A stretch of 64,000 bases of DNA from Gorsachius magnificus. Taxonomy: Eukaryota; Chordata; Aves; Pelecaniformes; Ardeidae. Positions within the stretch are counted from its first letter, which is position 1. Each line of letters begins with the position of its first letter. The translations under genes and the position numbers were made by a program. The DNA is taken from the NCBI GenBank assembly GCA_034008185.1, contig CM067081.1, positions 102,991,265 through 103,055,264 of the forward strand. Direction: 5' to 3'. The notes beneath the pieces were generated by a model, which ran no database searches, was not told the DNA's origin, and saw nothing but the letters and a program-made list of their open reading frames with translations. Shown here in pieces: positions 37,561-51,000 of the stretch.

Positions 37561-38188
37561 CTTCAGAAGCAGTCAGCTTACAAATTGAGCGCATTGACTA
37601 GTCATAACTATTGATGAATGAGGGAAGAGTGCACCAAATTTATTTAGAGAGTTCCCCCTGCACTTGTGCTGTTGTTTTTTTTTTTAATGTGATCTAATGA
37701 ATAAGCAGAGTCAGCTTTAATTGCCAACTCGCTCTCAGATGAAAAAGAGAGCTTCCAAAAGACCTTTTTCCTCCTTCCTCCCTGCACCACTCGCTGCAAA
37801 AAAAAAGCTAGGGCAGATGATTTCCCCCCCTGGACTGAGGGCAAAACCTTTTTGCCTTTGGCTTTCCTTCTTCTTTACTCCATGGTGCAAGGTCGAATTT
37901 AACCACTGCGCTGCAGCCAAGCAGGACTGAGGCTTTGCACACTTGTCAAGGAGAGAGCTGGGGTTTTTGGCTGCAGTGGGGGTGACTATGGGGGCTGGAG
38001 GGGTGCAGACAAATGTAGCAAGATGCTCTTCTGGGTGACAGGAGGGGTTGCGGGGAGCTGCCACCTGCAAAAGCCTCATGGCTGAAAGAGGAGGCAGGGG
38101 ATGGAAACGGCAGCACACAAACAGATTCTTGGTGGACATGGTGGCTGGTGAGACTGCTCTGGTGGGACAGTCGGCGTGTCCGGCAATT

Positions 38189-38405
38189 GTCACAGAATCA
38201 CAGAATCGTTTAGGTTGGAAAAGACCTTTAAGATGATCAAGCCCAACTGTTAACCTAACCCTGCCATCCCACCACTAAACCATGTCCCTAAGCACCTCGT
38301 CTGCCCAGCTTTTAAATACCCCCAGAGATGGGGACTCGACCCCTTCCCTGGGCAACCCCTTCCAGTGCTTGACAGCCCTTTCATTGAAAAAAATTTTCCC
38401 AATTA
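38189..38405 (-). mobile_element. CR1 LINE 3' fragment, minus strand
   Basis: On the plus strand it starts with two octamer complements in the TCACAGAATCACAGAATCG form, followed by TTTAGGTTGGAAAAGACC. It runs through the antisense ORF2 C-terminus and ends near 38405 in a run of A and T (TTGAAAAAAATTTTCCC). About 215 bases remain. It is very similar to the copy at 13443-13712, so both probably belong to the same subfamily. Confidence 0.92.
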
Positions 38406-38911
38406 TGTCAAGAGAGATAATTGTACCGGCTTAGGAGAGCCCAGAGCTTCCCTCTTGCAGGTCCACATGAATATGTTTGTAATTTGGGGGACACCACTGA
38501 CTGCCAGCTCAAGTCAAAGGGGAGATTCCTGCTGGCTCCACCAGGTGCTGGATCAGGCTCTTCACCACCAATATAGCCCAGGGGGGTGCCAAAATACATG
38601 AGACAAGGCTCCTACCCAGCTTTCTAATCTCAGACTATTAGGGTCAGAGGTGGTTTTCAAATTATAAATACTAATAGTTTCCTTCTTTTTGTGATAGTTC
38701 ACTACTTTCAGTAAAACTATAACCTGTTATTCTTCCTAAGGAACAATATGAATAAAGGAGGAGAGTCATTCTGACTGCCAGTTTTTAGGACAGAGACTTA
38801 ATTTTGTATTTGTTTGCTCCCAGCTGAAGAAAACAGCAGGAACTCTGCAGGCGTTTCTCCCTCTTGTTTCGATAATTTAGTGCACGTTGCCAGGCTGCTC
38901 TGGGGCTGCAG

Positions 38912-38930
38912 CCACCCACCCACCCACCCA
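38912..38930. repeat. CCCA tetranucleotide repeat
   Basis: Four to five CCCA units. Simple sequence repeat. Confidence 0.75.
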
Positions 38931-39514
38931 GCAGGGCCATGTAAATGCGGCGCGGACAGAAAATGACACTCATAATGTCAAGCTAATGTATAGTCAGACA
39001 TATATAAAAAGGTAAAAAACCTCACCCTTAAAATAAAACCTTCTGTAATCTTTGAAACAAACTGAAGTGATGTGATATTTGACATTTGTTTGAGCTGATA
39101 TTTATTTGGATTTTCTTTATGGAAGTTGTCAACATTTTCACTTTTTGTTCTTCTTCAGAACTGTAAAACTGCTTAAATTAGTGGCAATTCTTGAGGTTTG
39201 GGTGAACTGCAATACATCCAGGTCTACTTCAATTCAGTGGCTTTGTGCCCTGGTTGTTTAATCACAAAACAGAAACTAATGAGGATTCTGATTGTTTTCT
39301 CTCTCTTTTTTCCTTTTAAATCAAGGCATGTCTGGTAACCAGGAATTTCTCTGTGCTACAAATGTTTCTTTATGGGATCCCCATGAGCAGAATAGGAACC
39401 AGAATCCTTAAACATCAGGCAAATATTTTCCTCCTATCTACGTGAAATGCAGACTTATGCTGGTTTTGCAAATCAGAGCGTATCACATTTTCCTATGCAA
39501 TTTTCATTTATTTT

Positions 39515-39690
39515 TGAATTCATGGTATATATGCTGCAATTAATTGCTTCCTCCTGAAGCTTTAAATAAAAGGTGGTTTCAAATAAAAAATGGCATCCAT
39601 TAAATATAATTAATTTCTCATGCAGCTGGCCTGGTAAAGGGGCACCTGCTAATTCAGAGCAATTTCTAAACTATAGATTAGTGAGGCTAC
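39515..39690. promoter_or_regulatory. Candidate enhancer with palindromic homeodomain site
   Basis: GCAATTAATTGC at 39536-39547 is a perfect 12-base palindrome whose centre is the TAATTA homeodomain core, read the same on both strands. Further TAATTAATTT lies at about 39607-39616, and CACCTGCTAATTCAG (E-box next to a TAAT core) at about 39643-39657. No repeat family is evident. Enhancer function is inferred. Confidence 0.3.
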
Positions 39691-42529
39691 ACTGGTTGGT
39701 ACAGGGAAAGGCATTAATATTTTTCCCTTGTACACGAGCTCTGTGGAAATTGCCATGTGTAAAACTTATTTCAGTCATTTTACCTGAAAGCAGAGTTTGA
39801 GGAGAGGGTCTTGCCAGCAGTTCCCCAGCCCGGTCCCTCTGACCGTCCCATGCAATGGGTACAGCATAGGTGGCAGCGTGGGAGCTCTCCAAAAGGGAAA
39901 AAGCCCCCTGTTTTGGCATCCTCGTCCATCCCCTGGGATCGTCAACGATGCTCAGTCCTGCTGAGGACCAGTTTTGTAATATGGCTTCTTGACCTCTGGG
40001 AGTTAATGTTCAGCCACCCAACCTCGTTTTCACAAGACTACCAATTTTGGACCCCACTTGCCGCCCCTACCAGACAAAACGATGTGAAAAAGGAGCATAG
40101 CTTTCTCTGTCACTCCATATCCCCCTTTCACAGGCAGTCAGATCTCCTGCTCGCCCCGCTAGGCTCCATCGGGGAACTGGCTCAGTGAGGAAGAAGTTTG
40201 CTCGGCTGATCCCACCAGATGATTGCTCTGGACACCAGCAGCTTTGGCGCTCCAAGCTCTTCCAGAATCAGCTGGGTCCCCCCATGGCTTTGTATTACTA
40301 AGGGTAGGTATTGGGAGGGTAATATATTGAATTCATAGTATCAGGGGCTGTTTTTTCATTCAGTGCTCCGGCTGGGAAGACAAATATATTAATTGAAGAA
40401 AGAAAACAGTAAGTTTAGGACAGCATCAAAATATGTACAAGTTTAGGACAGCAACAATACAATGAGTTTTAAATGTAACATGGCCAACTTGCTCTGATAT
40501 GAGAATCCCTAATCATTTGAGTTTCCCCACTTTTACAGCTTGATTTTGCAACTTTGTCACTAATAATGGTGATATTGTCCCATTCCCCTGTTTACATTTT
40601 ACTGATGAAGAGAAATAGGAGAAAGGCTGGGGAGGAAAAGATATCAAACCGCTTTCATAGCATGTCTTTCTTTGGTCTATCTTTCAGCTTTTATATCATT
40701 AAACTGTTTGGGGAATTTTTAAGCTAACTATGAACACACACACCACTGTGAACTGTGCATATCTCTCCTTTCTGGTTTGAACTATCTGGAGTTTTTTGAG
40801 TATCAGATAATTTTTCCTCAATCTTGTATTGCTTCACAAGTAAGGGAAATAAAAAATAAGCAAGGCTGATGATAACTGCGATTCTGCATGCAGCATTGCC
40901 ATCCGAATGTAAAGGAAAACTCTCCCCTCCTTGGCATAACTCAAAGAAGTCTTGAGGGGGCTTTCTCTAAAGTTTCCCAAAATGGCCTCTTCCAGCTGAG
41001 ATCAAACAGGAAGCTTTAGCACAAAGGAATTTCTCTGAAAAGCCACTCAATGGGAACGGGGGATCAGAGTGGAAACTACGTCATTAGTTATTACCCTCTT
41101 TCCTACCAGCAACCGGATAATAAAAATACAGGACTGACTTTTGCAGGCATCAATCCACAGCACCTCCATTCTGTGCTGGTAACAAACAGGAAGAGAGAAA
41201 ACGCCTTCTGTATTTTCCTCCTTCTTAAAATACATGATTAGAAAGGGTTTGGCTTTTAGCTTTCAATCCTTCTTACGAGTGTTTAAATGCTCTGAAGCTC
41301 CTTGAATAAAACTGGCAAGATAGGGCAGGAAGCTTTAATCTTCTCCAGGCCGGCCACTGGAGGGGGAGCAGCACACTGAGCTGGTCAGGAGGGTGATGTT
41401 GAGATAGAGGGTGGTTAAAGAAGTCAAGACAAAAATGCAGAAAAAAATATTGAAAGAGGAGTAAATTTATCAGCTCCTTTCTCTCTTCCTCCTAAGGGAG
41501 CAATCCGGCCCACTCTCCCTTTTTTGTTTATTCATTTGGGATGGGGGGGGAATAGATGGTCTGACGGCATCTGAAATAGATGGTCATCCTCCAACAGCAA
41601 TGAACTAAAAAAGCTTGTTGTTCAAACACTAATGTTCTTTAGCACTGTGTTTTGCTGTGGTTTTAAGACATGCTTCATATGAAAATTGCTGAGTAGACTT
41701 TTTTGCAGGATCTACTTTTAGCTAGTGATAGAAATGTAGTTTACTCCTATGAAATGCCTGCAGCCAAAGCAGCCACTGAGGCGGCGTGGGACCTCCATGT
41801 GGGTAAGCAAGGGCATTAGGAGCCACCATGGAAGGTGGAAGCACGCCATCCAGGGAGAAGAGTCCCTGGGCCACGAGTCAGTCTGCAGATCTGTGGGAGA
41901 TGGGAAGAGCGTGTCAACGCTGGAAGAAAGCAAAATGTTAGGCCAGGTCAGAAGTATCTGTGGTCTTTGCCGGATGTGCATACCCAGCCTTCCCTTCAGG
42001 AGTATGAGTGAGACGGTTCAACTGCATCAGCCGATATTACAAAATTACACTATTAGAAGTACACCGACATAAAAGGAGACATTGCTTCAAAAGCCAAAGT
42101 TACCAGGGCTGTTGGAAACAGTGTGGTGGGAAATGTGTGCAGTCATCTGGTCAACACAGACCAGCTGCTGAAAGCGTGGGGACAACCATTGCTAGGTCAG
42201 GCGTGGGCTTTCAAGGCGTTCTCCCGATTTATTCCCCTGGCTCCTGAGTCCTGCGTGGCAGTCTGCTGCTTGGGACATACAAGGCCTTGTATGCTTGTTG
42301 AAAGATTCAGCACAAAATATGCCGACATTTAATATTTGTGAAACTAACAGTAACATGCCACAATGTGGGATATGTATGTCAGCTACTGAAACCTGTTTTC
42401 AAATGAGGTAACTATTTTTTGTGTAGAATTAGTGTTTTGAACAACTACTATGTTCATTGAATTCATGACAAACTTTGAAGGTAACTCTGGCTGCACTTGA
42501 ATGAAAGGTTTGCAACATCAAAAATCAAG

Positions 42530-42860
42530 GCATTAGCCTATGACAAACATCACTCCGGAGTTTACACATAAAGTCCGTGCTTTTGGTAAACCACTGAGCC
42601 TGCTGATGGCACTTGCAAGGAATATATTGTTTGCTTGGCTACTTTTGAAAGCAAATGGCAGCAGTTTGGAAAATTACACCAGGTGATGAAACGTACTTTT
42701 TAAATATTTCAAGTGCTGCTGCAAAATGCCTCTGGTGTAATAATAGATTTACTCCTAGGTTGGGGATAAACCACACCGCTGATGCAGAGACATTTAAGCT
42801 AGTGCTAATGTCGAGTTAATCAGGGTCCAACAGGGATTACTGCTTTCCAGACAACTGGGA
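42530..42860. promoter_or_regulatory. Candidate regulatory block
   Basis: A mixed-composition block without repeats that contains TTTGGTAAACC (forkhead-like), TTTGCTTGG, AAATTACACCAGGTG with a CAGGTG E-box, and GTTAATCAG. It looks like non-repetitive constrained sequence rather than decayed repeat, but this rests on appearance only. Confidence 0.2.
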
Positions 42861-45800
42861 TATTGGCACTGTATTCGTGCAGCCAGGCAAAGAGGGGAGC
42901 ACCATGGAGAGCCACCTGAACTAGTGCCACACGGTCAGCTCTGGTGGCATCAGGGCTGCCAAGGAGTCTCAGCTAGTAAGTCCTTTTGGGCCAGAACTTG
43001 CTCTGTGTGGAGCTATTTTGCTAATTTGGGTACTGATTTGAACCAATTGTATCATATTCCTTAGAGCATCTATCTTTTATTTTTTAAACACCTCTCCTTG
43101 ACTTGCTGCGATCATGAATTAGAAATTTTTTTAAAAAAAGTATTTTGCCAGTTGTATCATGCCATGAAATGATCTCAGCCCTCGCTGTATTATGAATGCA
43201 CACAAATCACCCTGAACATTACTGTTGCCAAGCTATTACTGTTGCAAAATACTAATCTGAGTAATATCAATATGAAAAAACCACAGTCAGTATGGAAATG
43301 GACATTTCTTCTGGGTATTATTTATACAGCCGTTCATACAGCCCCATTTAATTCCCTGAGTGGGCACCAGTCCTTGAGCTTCTCACCATGTTCCCCAGCT
43401 TTTTTGTTCAGCAAATCCCACTCTTCAAGGCTGACGGATCCACTCTGCCCGGGCACCTCCCTCTCTCCCTCCCAAGGGCAGCTTCTCTGCCCGGACAGAT
43501 TGAGCATCAGCCTCTCGCACCGCCCCCATGCCCCTGCCCACCTACCCAAGCCCCATCTGTGACAGGGGCTTTTTAGAAGTGACACGTCCTTTTGCCCATT
43601 GGGGCAGCAGGTCTCTCTACCTTGGAGGTGCTGCCAGGGTAATAAGGAAACATCTTTCTTACAGACAAAAGTCCAAGGGCTGGAAAGGACTACTGCAGAG
43701 AGAAACAATGCATGAAATGCCCATTTTACCAGAAGGCAATGTTTCTGTTAACAGACCCATGAAACCATATGAACTGCATTTCATTTAGTTAGTCTTTACC
43801 CTGGCTCCGCTGGACTGCGACTAATCCTCTTTAGCCAAACAACTTCAAAGTCTTTGATTAGATACCCCTTGCAAGCATACAGCAGCTGCCTCTTTGCCTC
43901 CGGTTACCTGCTGGCAAAAGCTGCAAGAAAAGGTGTTATCGGCGAGCATCTGATCCGGTGCTTTGGGTCAGCCCTCAGGTTCCTCCCCCTCACCCCCATA
44001 GGACACTGCTGCCCAGCAGGCAAACGCCCCGGCTGACCAGGTCCGAGTTACCGAAGCTGACCTCTCGCCACCTCATCTGGGAGGGAGCTGGGGGAGGCTG
44101 GCGGCGAGGTGGGAGGCCAAAAGCAGCAGGTCAAACCCTGCAAACCCCTCTCTCCCGCCCCTCGCAGCGCCGATTCCAGAAGAGGATGTATAGCAATGTA
44201 TGCATCCTGCCAAAGTGCTGCATGCCAGTTTATATGCATTTCTATACTGAGAGATTGAAAAATGTCACTGCGCTGGGACTGAATTCTGCGATACAGAGGC
44301 ATCCATTTAGAGGTTAATTTTGTAAAAGTCGAGGATTAGAGTTCCTCACGTGCAATCATGCTCAGCTCTCGTAGGACGCCCGCTGCAGTTATACGTGCTG
44401 GGCCAAAGCAACATTAGTTCTGGACCTCTGCTTTTCAGTATGATGTTCAGCCTCTAGTTCTCTCAGCCTGGCGATAGTGTTCACTACAAACCTCACTGTG
44501 ATACAGCCTCTCCTTACACCAGAAAAATACAACAAAACTACGGCAGCACATAGTCTACTCCCCCAGGAAAATGTATCTTCCACCAGTGAAACTCCAGCCC
44601 CAAACAGTGCCTGGTAAGGCCATGGTACATACTTGTTGAGCTGGTAACAAAAATAAGAAAGCCTACAACAGAGAAAAGATCTTTTTTTCTTTAAGACTTT
44701 GATATCGTTGCTACTACTACGCAGCTGTATTCATAGGGATGGATGTCTCTCGGCTGCCCTTTCGGCTCTCCCTTATCCAGCCTGTGTAAATAAAGAGCAG
44801 CAATGCACATCAGGCAGGATCCAACAGTAGCTCTGTGTATATAACTGTTTTTGAGTTCCCTAGTTAGCTTTCATTTTATTAGTAGTAGTATTATGTGGAG
44901 GCCAGAGTACTAATGAGAGGTCAGGAATTGGTTACCATGTAACCATAAAAATCTCAAGGTGATGGCTCCAGAGCCGGTATACCCAAACCACCTGCCTTGT
45001 TTTGCAGCCCCTCTGACAAATGCGCCTTGCTGGATGTGCCAGATTTACACAGCTGGGAATAAAAGTCCTTGTGTGAGGCAAGTAATTCCACATCAGCTGT
45101 TTCCCAGCACTCTGACACGGGGCGAAAACCAGCCCAGCCTCTACTCCAAACACGCGGTGCTGTGGAGGCATGCACTAAACGATAACAGATGATAATAATC
45201 AGAATATTTTGCCTTTTTATGCAAAGATTCGTTACAAATCGACTTGCTCCCAGGGGTGAGCAGTTTTGGGGACAACATGAGACCTGACCAAAACCCCCGC
45301 TTGAGTCATCACCATGCTTGTTCGGGCTTGAAGCTTTGCTTTTCCTTCCGCTTTTCTGAAAAGACTGGAGAAAGCAAGGGTGGGAGAGGAGACAAACGGA
45401 ACAATTGCAGTGTTTGGGTCTCGGCAGTACAGCCTCTTCTAAAAGAGGAATGAGGGGGACCAGCAGGAGGGATCTAAGGTAAGCAAAAACCCTGGGGATG
45501 GACCAGGGTGTTTCCTCCAGGGAGGAAAGGAAACCTCCACCCCAAGCTAAGAGCAGCTTGCTGCCCAGACTGCCCAGGCGCTTCAGTTTCTGCTTGGTGC
45601 ATGCGGTCAGCAGCAGGCAGACCCCCACGACAGGTTTCTGCCTTCAGGACAGTGCAACACTTGCTCCCTACCGTTTTGCAAAGGACAGGTCAATATTTGT
45701 TACAATTCACATTTAAGATTCGATTCAAATTTCCCAAAATTTAAGGAATAAAGCACATAAAATGTTTTTGTGGAAAAAGAGGGTTTCTGTCTTTGGTAAC

Positions 45801-47879
45801 AATATGCCCCATCTCTCTCCTCCAGCATCCCCCACAGCTCTAATATTTGAATCTGAATCCAGGCATGAATTGATTTATCCCTACAACGCACCCGTGAAAC
45901 AGGGAAATGCTGGCAAACCCTTTCTGAAGGGCAGTGAAGACAGCGAGATGTGCAAGGGTTAGATTTACCACACAGCATCCTCAATGTGTGGGGTACGCTT
46001 TGTGCACCCCAATTCCCCAAAGTCAATGTTACTCCCCCCAGTGGTACCACTTGCACCCCCTGCGGACTGGGGTCCACGGAGCTAAGACAGTTTTTCTCTC
46101 TTCATTTTTGCATTGCCTGCTTGCAGCCATGCTCTTACCCTGGTAACCCATGGCAGAAGGAAGGAAGCTTTCTGCTCCCTCAGAGAAGGGGCATTGGGTT
46201 TGCATTTACTGCTGAGTAATAGCCCACTTGCAAACAAATTGCCGTGAAGTAGCTGTTGTACTGCACGTTAGTGGCCCAGGTTGATTTACAGCAAATTGTC
46301 CATCCATCAGTATCTCTAGAATAGACCCCTCTCTCCAGGCTGTAATATTCATGTCTAGTTAGCATAGCACTTCTGAATTTAGGAGCTGAGACCACACTTG
46401 AAATACAATGTCGTTCAGCAGTTAAATCACAAAAGGCGCTCGCTCTGTAAATAGTGGCATTATCAGAAAAGTTTGGGACTGCTGATTTAGTGCTAGCTAC
46501 AGCTCAGTGACCTGTAGAGGATCAAAAAAGGGGATTTCCACAAAAATAATTTTTAAAAAATCGGTAGGAAAAAAGAAACCAAACCTCAAAGCCAAAGCCT
46601 TTGCTTTGGTCTAGATAGAAGTGTTTTCTTCCGGTATTAGGTACTTTGGTTTTAGAAAATAAAACAGGAGTAAATTTAATAAAAGAAATGCCTAAGTAGT
46701 CACTACGTTGTGTCTGCAATCTCCCATTATAAAGGATAAGTGCTTCTGGCTGTTTTTCCCAGCAAGTTCACAACGGGGTAAGCCCAGCATAAGCCTATGA
46801 CATTTAGTGGATGTCCTAAGTGTGCATTTTTTTCTTTTCATTCACTCCATTTTGGGAAGTTCTGGAACTAGATAATTATTTGTCGCATTTATATACTCCA
46901 AGAGTGGTTCCTGCAAGCACCACACAGAATCGCTGCTCTGCCCCAGTGCCCTGGATGCCACTCAGGTCTGTGGCAAACGCCTCAGCGTCCTGGGCTTGCT
47001 TCAAGCACAGCATTCAGAAAACAGCACGTCATTAGTTTTAGGGCATACTTTCACGCTGGAGTGGCAAGGGGAGAACCACTGGCTGTAGCATTTCGTAGCC
47101 CGAAGATGAGTGTGAGGGAGGTGCAGCGAGATTCGTACAGGAGTATTTGGGGGAACCATCTGGGATTCCCCAGGGCTGGCAGAGGCAGCTGATCCCTGAG
47201 GAGCTGGCTGTGAACCAATCCTGCTCACGTTTCACAGCAGAAGAATGGGAACTAACTGCTAATGTTCAGTTTTGCCTGAAAAATAATCAAGTGTCAATCA
47301 CTGGCTGAACATAAGAGAGCTGGTGGCAGCAGGGAGGTTGCTCTTCCTACCATATGTCTTTTCTCTTGCTTTGGATCCACGGTGGCATTTGTGAAGTGTC
47401 AGTACCCGATTCTTTCCATTACCTGGTTTTAATTAACCCCCTAAAGCCCCTTTGTGTGGCTGGTGATATCAGCTGGGGCTCTGAATAGAAGCCACCCCTG
47501 TCAAAAAATTTTGGAACAAGCTCCTCTTGAATGGGCCCAATGAGCCAGGGGGCTGTTTCCTCCTTAATCCCACATTTAATAGCACGAGCTGGGGACAATA
47601 GGCAGCTTCTCCAGCTTTTTGCGGCTTGATTCCGTTTGACATATCCAGCCCTCTTTTGTCCCCCTGGCGAGGACACGCCACCTCCGCGTGCTCCGCACGG
47701 GACGCCCTCCCTGAGTGTCACGGAGATGAAACGGCCCCGGGCAGCCTCTGCCTCCGGACCCACGCTGTCGGCTCCGTCGCTGCCCGCAAAGCTGCCTACC
47801 AACAGGGAGGGCTCTGGCCAGCAGAGCAAAAAAACCTGGATGCCACCGCTTTTGGTTGGTCGTTTTTTTTTTTTCTTAT

Positions 47880-48050
47880 ATTCCTATAAGGATGTGTTTC
47901 CATCAAAGAAGTTAAGGATTATAAGATTTCTCCATGGCAACATGCTATTATAAATGCAAATGTAAAACTGGGAAGCCTTTATTTCTCATAATTAGGTAAC
48001 AAAAGGGGATAATATTGCAATTTGCCATACACTCTGGAACTGGAAAAATC
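47880..48050. promoter_or_regulatory. Candidate element: RFX, octamer and TAATTA sites
   Basis: CCATGGCAAC at 47932-47941 matches an RFX/X-box half-site. ATGCAAAT at 47954-47961 is a perfect POU octamer, 13 bases after the X-box-like site. TAATTA lies at 47989-47994, and GATAATATTGCAAT follows at about 48009. A compact series of this kind is typical of a neural or sensory regulatory element, but no alignment supports it here. Confidence 0.3.
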
Positions 48051-51000
48051 ATCCTCTCCTCTGTCACCTTTTTTTCTGGAAAGCTATTTTTCTTCCAAAA
48101 GAGGTTCTGGCTGGAGACTGGCTGGAAGAAAGAAAATTTAATTTCATTTTTATTTTGTTTGGGCAGTGAGATTGACACTTGACCTGAACAGGGGCTAGGT
48201 CTGACTGGCTGCTGCTGTTTTGGGCAGGCATTTGCCATCCAAAAGGATGAGTAAAAGATCAGTGTTATCATCAGTCTGGGAGCCACATTTTAAATCAGGA
48301 GACTTCACAAGCAGAAGCTGTTCTGCCTGTGACCTTTCATTTGTATTTACAGCACCAGAGCTGATCACATGTTCATTAGATATTTCTTCAAATGCCTGCT
48401 GCATGTAGAATAAGTGGACTAATTAGGTTTAGTTTTGAAAAAGAAAAGTCCTAGCACGTGTATAGTTGGCTAAGCGTAAAACACTGAGCGGCACATTGTA
48501 CAGGGAACACCTGTTAGCATCTTTTTTTTTTTTACTTGTCCGTCAGTATTTATCTTCTTCACTTATGCAAAAAAACTTTAGAGAGTAAGACAAAAACAAG
48601 CAATGAGAAGCCTCAGTGTCAGATTACGCGTACCTCAGGAAAAGAAAAAAAGTTTTAATTATAGCATATACTAATCCAATCTACTTTTCACATAAAAGAG
48701 AAAAAAAAAAAAACAAAACAAAACACCAAAACACTGCAAAGGCACTGACCTACTGCTGGTCCAAATTTCCATGTGTAAACAGCAACATGTGGGGACTCCA
48801 CTTTTGGATGGTGCACTTAGGACTCTCTTGAACAGATCTTGTTTTCACAGCAATTATTCTTTCCAGGAAATCACAATGTCAGGATTGGTTACCAAAGATG
48901 AAACCAAAAATGAGTAATAACTCCTCTAATTTGTCTGTATACCATCCAATCAGACTTTTTCCCCCAGCTTTTCATACAGCCTTCTTTCAAGGTGCCTTTA
49001 AAAATAAATTTCTTTAATGATGCCTGCAAACTCTCATCCTGCCCTCCAAGGATTTTTTGCTAATTTGACGAAGACCACACACATAAAATCAAATGCTTTT
49101 GTCATTTGTTTCTCATTGTACCCACTTTCTAAAAGAAAGCATTGCCTGCGTTGTCTGATCATAAACATTGGAGTTCGCAATCTGGCACCTTTCCAAATGT
49201 TCATTTTTCAGGGTAGCATTTTAGATAATTGTTGAGCTTCACGGTAACTATCAATTATATGGCTCACTGGAAGCAGTAGCACGCTGTTCTGTGTCCTGGT
49301 ATACCTTATGGTCTATTATTGGACTGGCTTTAAATTTGTGATTTTAGTCCTCACAAACTCACGTAAAGCAGGATTTCATCATGTGACTTTATCACTTGTA
49401 AGAATACCCAGTGGTAAAACGAGTTCTCTTGAAAGTGGTATTATTAAAAGCTGCATCAATTGGTATACATCATCAAGAGTTATTAAGCCTTATTCCAATG
49501 GCCTATAGAAATACCATACGGTACGTACTTCCAGCCACACGAATATGGCTTGTGATCTCAGTTCTCAAGCTAAGCAGTGTTTATTCTAGTAACTACGTCC
49601 AGCACAAGCAGATGCAGAAGCGTCACCCATCTAGGTGCCAGAGACCAAATCCTTCAGGGCTATGACATTCATTAACTCAACACCTAACCTTTAGATGCCG
49701 GGGTCCTGACATAAAATCCCCTCTGCTCAGCTAAGCACCCAAACTTCCTACATGCTGAAAGAGGTTTGGGTTGGGATGCGATTCACTGCAGCCAGCCTGC
49801 CCAAGTCAGCCAGTACCACGTGCTGAAAAGGTATGTCTGAAACACAAGCTTCACACACTTGACTCGAGCAGTCCCATATGCATTTGCACCATGCCAGAAC
49901 AGCCTGTCCTGGCACTTGCATGTTGGCCAACTTAATTGCATCACATAAGGCCTGGACCAATATTCCTTTTGTTGTCAATATAAGGCAACTTGACCACATT
50001 GACTCAGGTGAGTCCTGACCTGACTGACCAAGGACACAGCTGCCATCAGGCAGACAGCACCCTTGTTGCCAAAGAAGGGGCTCACTTCATGGTAATCTGT
50101 ACCTGCTGTCACAGAGGGTCAAATATTTTCTGCACACTTCTCAATACTCATTTGACTCCCCCTTCTCTTTTTCCTTTGCGGTCCTTGAGCTCCCGCAATA
50201 CCTAAGATGCCTCATTAGCCTTAAGACTAGACCATAAGATATACTTCATCCTAAGAGGTAAGTAGCTGTTTTCCTTGTGATGATGGACCCCATTTCCTAA
50301 GCTCTTCTCTCACCCGCTGTGATGCCCCTGATGTCCCTGTGAAATCTCCCCGTTGGTGCCCCATGGGCCAGGCATCGTTTTGCTGGAGAGGCTGGAAGTG
50401 CTGGTGAGAGGATATTGAAGTGCCTTAAGAGAGCTTAGCTGTGGCAGACACTCAGGAAGATTCAACCAGAAAAGGATAAGACAATGAGAGAGGTGGTCAA
50501 CGATGGTGTCAAACCATAAGGATCTCAAAAGTCTGCAGGCATCACAATATGAAGTTAAATAGATTCCTCGTGATTTCAGACACATCACTTCAGATGTGCT
50601 TAGGGCCAGTGTACCATCTTATAGCAAAACAACTATGGGGACAGTAAACTTTAACTAAAGGAGTCATCTTTAAATGGACAGCTTGCCAAGTAAAAACGTA
50701 AGGGGCTGTTGCTTCTTGAAAGATGACAATCTAAGATAATATAAACCAACCTAGAGAGATTTATATGAATATAGTTATGTATATACTTCCTAGGAAATAA
50801 TTTGAAAGAATTCACAAACGTGAACACCATCCCAACTCAAATTTCTTCCCAAATCCTGTTTTTGAGACAATCTCTATTACTGTGCTGGGATCTATCCCTG
50901 CCAAGTAAATAGGGAAAAGATAAAATTTTATCCTAGAAAGGAAAAAAAGTCTTCAAAAAAACATGAAATTAATCTGAAGAAGCAGAAAAGTTTTTTTCAT

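Larger units (their letters stand above)
24559..38188. other. Non-coding sequence, possible regulatory desert
   Basis: No gene is supported in about 13.6 kb. The subregions 27400-29100 and 33700-35700 are GC-rich and give longer but unrecognised frames. Subregions 29160-29720, 32460-32900, 33220-33450, 36180-36420 and 37380-37560 are AT-rich and motif-dense; the best are annotated separately. An inverted repeat at 30845-30948 is also listed. Confidence 0.5.

Noticed and set aside
44954..45628. 224-codon open frame on the minus strand
   Set aside because: It is one of the longest frames outside CR1, but it has no recognisable domain, no supporting exon boundaries and an unusual cysteine- and serine-rich composition typical of random translation.
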